Shown here one piece after another: positions 42,126-43,746 of a stretch of DNA of 43,746 bases. Position numbers and translations under genes: made by a program. The DNA lies in NCBI RefSeq assembly GCF_001437155.1, contig NZ_JQAR01000020.1:1-43746 (forward strand). The letters are read 5' to 3'. Source of the DNA: Liquorilactobacillus mali. Its GTDB lineage: Bacteria; Bacillota; Bacilli; Lactobacillales; Lactobacillaceae. Numbering within the stretch: the first letter of the stretch is position 1; each line of letters starts with the position of its first letter. Below the pieces are notes generated by a model that was given only the letters and a program-made list of their open reading frames with translations, searched no databases and was not told the DNA's origin.

Positions 42126-43478
42126 CTAGTAACTACTAATCTGACTTTCGGTATTAACATTTACGATGTATGCACCCTTATTGAGTTTGGCAAGCATCGC
42201 GATTAAAACTGATCTCGGTACCGAAACACACCCCGCTGTCGAACCACCAGTTGAGACATGTACGAAAAAGCCGGAACCAGCACCCTTTACAACAGGATTA
42301 GTATTATAATTAATGACTATCCCATACTCATATTGCGTTGGATAACTCAGTAAATGCTCACTTGGAGCCTTAGCATAGCTTCTTTCTTGCCATGTATTAT
42401 AAGCTGAATCGTTTACATCCTCAATCCAATAAGAGCGACTATCTGATTGTCGATAGGATAGACCAGTACTTACACTCGCATGGCTTCCAAATGCCGTGCC
42501 AAGTGTGTACGCTCCTTGAGGAGTCTTTCCAGCCCCTTCATACGTCTTCCCTAGCCCGTTATACCCAACGTGCCCAGCAGACGTAGCTATTACTTGAGAC
42601 CATATTCCATTTGTATCTTTTTGATAAAGATATACATTTGCTGTCTTCTTATAGTTGGCAACAGTAACAATTGTTTGCTTCGTTTTTTGTGCGAAATTTG
42701 CTTCAGCTAATTGCAAGGAAATATTTGAAATACTTAAAGCTCCGCTTGCGGTGTTTAATGAATAAGTGATCCCATTGATTTTTTGGCGACCATACAACAT
42801 TTGCCCAGCGGCATTATAGTAAACAATTTTATTCTGATTTTTGATTAATTGAAAACCTGTCTTCATTGCCCCAGTTGCTGAGTCAAAGTAATACCACTTG
42901 CCGTTAATATGTTGCTGTCCATATTGTAACTGTCCATTTGCAGCATAGTAGACCGTTTTGCGTTGGTTTTGAATATATTTAAAACCTGTCGTAACTGCAC
43001 CTGTGTTATCATTTAGATAGTACCACTTGCCACCAATATACTGTTGTCCATACAGCATTTTACCATTTGCTGCATAGTAGACTGTCTTTTTCTGAGCAGC
43101 TATATACTTCCATCCAGTTACAACACCACCTGTATTATCATCAAAATAATACCATGAACCATTGATATGTTGCTGCCCATACAGCATTTTACCATCTGTA
43201 GCATAATAGACAGTCTTTTTCTGAGCAGCTATATACTTCCATCCAGTTACAACATTGCCGGTACTATCATCAAAGTAATACCATGAACCATTGATATATT
43301 TTTGACCACGCAATGAATGATCTTTATTAAGTTGTTGTGTTACAGCAACATTAACTGAAGAGGAGCTACTTGCCTTTACAGTTGTTGTACAATTCAAGAC
43401 AAAAAAACCAAAAAGAAAAAAAGACATATAAATTAAACCGCTCAACAACCTATCCCAGCATTTCCCTTTATTCTTCAA
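42126..43478 (-). CDS. Secreted L,D-transpeptidase (YkuD) with cell-wall-binding repeats
   Basis: 450 residues. Start TTG 43478 with GAGGATGA upstream. A signal peptide (about 1-36; basic start, hydrophobic core, cleavage near VKA) directs secretion. Residues about 57-245 contain five tandem repeats of about 43 residues of the glucan/choline-binding type (GQ..INGSWYYFD...TG.V.TGWKYI), which should hold the enzyme on the wall. The C-terminal YkuD domain carries GKTPQGAYTLG (about 317-327) and the catalytic HVSTGGSTAGC with His407 and Cys417. It would make 3-3 peptidoglycan cross-links or attach wall proteins. LNC at residues 28-30 does not make a convincing lipobox. It stands alone with its own terminator. 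Confidence 0.92.
   Translation of the reverse strand: MKNKGKCWDRLLSGLIYMSFFLFGFFVLNCTTTVKASSSSSVNVAVTQQLNKDHSLRGQKYINGSWYYFDDSTGNVVTGWKYIAAQKKTVYYATDGKMLYGQQHINGSWYYFDDNTGGVVTGWKYIAAQKKTVYYAANGKMLYGQQYIGGKWYYLNDNTGAVTTGFKYIQNQRKTVYYAANGQLQYGQQHINGKWYYFDSATGAMKTGFQLIKNQNKIVYYNAAGQMLYGRQKINGITYSLNTASGALSISNISLQLAEANFAQKTKQTIVTVANYKKTANVYLYQKDTNGIWSQVIATSAGHVGYNGLGKTYEGAGKTPQGAYTLGTAFGSHASVSTGLSYRQSDSRSYWIEDVNDSAYNTWQERSYAKAPSEHLLSYPTQYEYGIVINYNTNPVVKGAGSGFFVHVSTGGSTAGCVSVPRSVLIAMLAKLNKGAYIVNVNTESQISSY
43073..43084. other. Withdrawn placeholder: internal repeat region of the L,D-transpeptidase
   Basis: Short internal part of the tandem repeat region. Within the gene, the stretches around 43080-43130 and 43209-43260 are almost identical at the DNA level with a 129-base period, as expected from recent repeat duplication. 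Confidence 0.5.
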
Positions 43479-43672
43479 TTAAATTCATCCTCTTTTTTAA
43501 GTTAACTATTACTCACAATATAATTTAATTAGAAAGCATACTTTCCTAGTTTCAATTTTCTTTTCATTACTGTATCTTAATCATCATTATCTTGGCTCAA
43601 TCTTCATAAATAATTTTAACAACATATTCCCCATTATGCTAGTAAATTTCACCTAAAAAAAAAAATTCATAC

Positions 43673-43684
43673 CATTGTACAATG
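43673..43684. repeat. Perfect palindrome upstream of the L,D-transpeptidase gene
   Basis: CATTGTACAATG, 12 bases, about 195 bases before the start codon. It may be an operator for this gene or for one beyond the window edge. The rest of 43479-43746 is A/T-rich with no gene that I can support. Confidence 0.35.
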
Positions 43685-43746
43685 TTTTCTCGAGAGCGTA
43701 AAATATCTTGTGTAAATGCATAAAAGATTTCTGAATTGTATAGAAA

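Noticed and set aside
43073-43084. A separate feature inside the L,D-transpeptidase repeats
   Set aside because: It is only part of the tandem repeat region of that gene and has no independent meaning; the entry in the feature list should be read as a note on the repeats.
42388-43389. Lipoprotein signal on the L,D-transpeptidase
   Set aside because: The residue before the cysteine is Asn, which does not fit a lipobox; an ordinary cleaved signal peptide fits better.

Overview
The window comes from a low-GC Gram-positive bacterium. Strong AGGAGG-type ribosome binding sites, TTG starts, a cre-type site, and the mix of glycerol, lactate, menaquinone and aromatic genes point to a member of the Lactobacillaceae. 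I cannot fix the genus from sequence alone. Genes are tightly packed on both strands. The only sign of a mobile element is the first few codons of an IS3-type transposase at the left edge.

Layout. 1-3.4 kb: IS edge, then glpD and glpK (minus strand) behind a promoter with a cre-like site. 3.6-9 kb: single genes for an amino-acid racemase, a TetR regulator, a tyrosine phosphatase, a nitroreductase, and a pair of membrane PH-domain proteins. 8.8-12.4 kb: flavin/redox genes (an F420-type NADPH oxidoreductase, an LLM flavin oxidoreductase, an FMN reductase) and dps. 12.6-17.4 kb: lutABC (L-lactate to pyruvate) and an aldehyde dehydrogenase. 17.5-21 kb: an ornithine-type decarboxylase and an MFS exporter. 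21.1-26.9 kb: a complete lactate racemase locus (larA-larB-larC-larE-larD) with the Crp/Fnr-type regulator larR divergent to it. 27-31.9 kb: menaquinone genes menF-menD-menH-menC. 32.3-34 kb: degV and a doxX-like gene. 34-40.4 kb: an aromatic operon on the minus strand. 40.5-43.5 kb: a DUF2075 ATPase and a secreted L,D-transpeptidase with cell-wall-binding repeats.

The most interesting part is the aromatic operon. Its first gene encodes a 12-helix MFS transporter fused at its C-terminus to a complete AroQ-class chorismate mutase; every active-site residue can be aligned. It is followed by aroC, a short prephenate-dehydratase-like protein with no ACT domain and no TRF motif (resembling the prephenate decarboxylase BacA), aroA, tyrA and aroK. 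The promoter-proximal leader encodes a 19-residue peptide, MCIHTKLSSSYYYGFAYFR (four Tyr, two Phe). Downstream lie mutually exclusive hairpins ending in an intrinsic terminator, so this looks like a ribosome-mediated Tyr/Phe attenuator in a Gram-positive.

A second unusual signal is a set of three separate intergenic elements (about 10.73-10.84, 32.03-32.17 and 41.9-42.0 kb), all on the plus strand. Each displays a CUCCCCC motif in or at a hairpin loop and ends in its own terminator. They look like a family of small regulatory RNAs that could target Shine-Dalgarno sequences.

Taken together, glycerol-3-phosphate dehydrogenase, LutABC, lactate racemase and menaquinone synthesis suggest a lactate- and glycerol-using metabolism that may pass electrons to quinone, and chorismate links the men genes to the aromatic operon.
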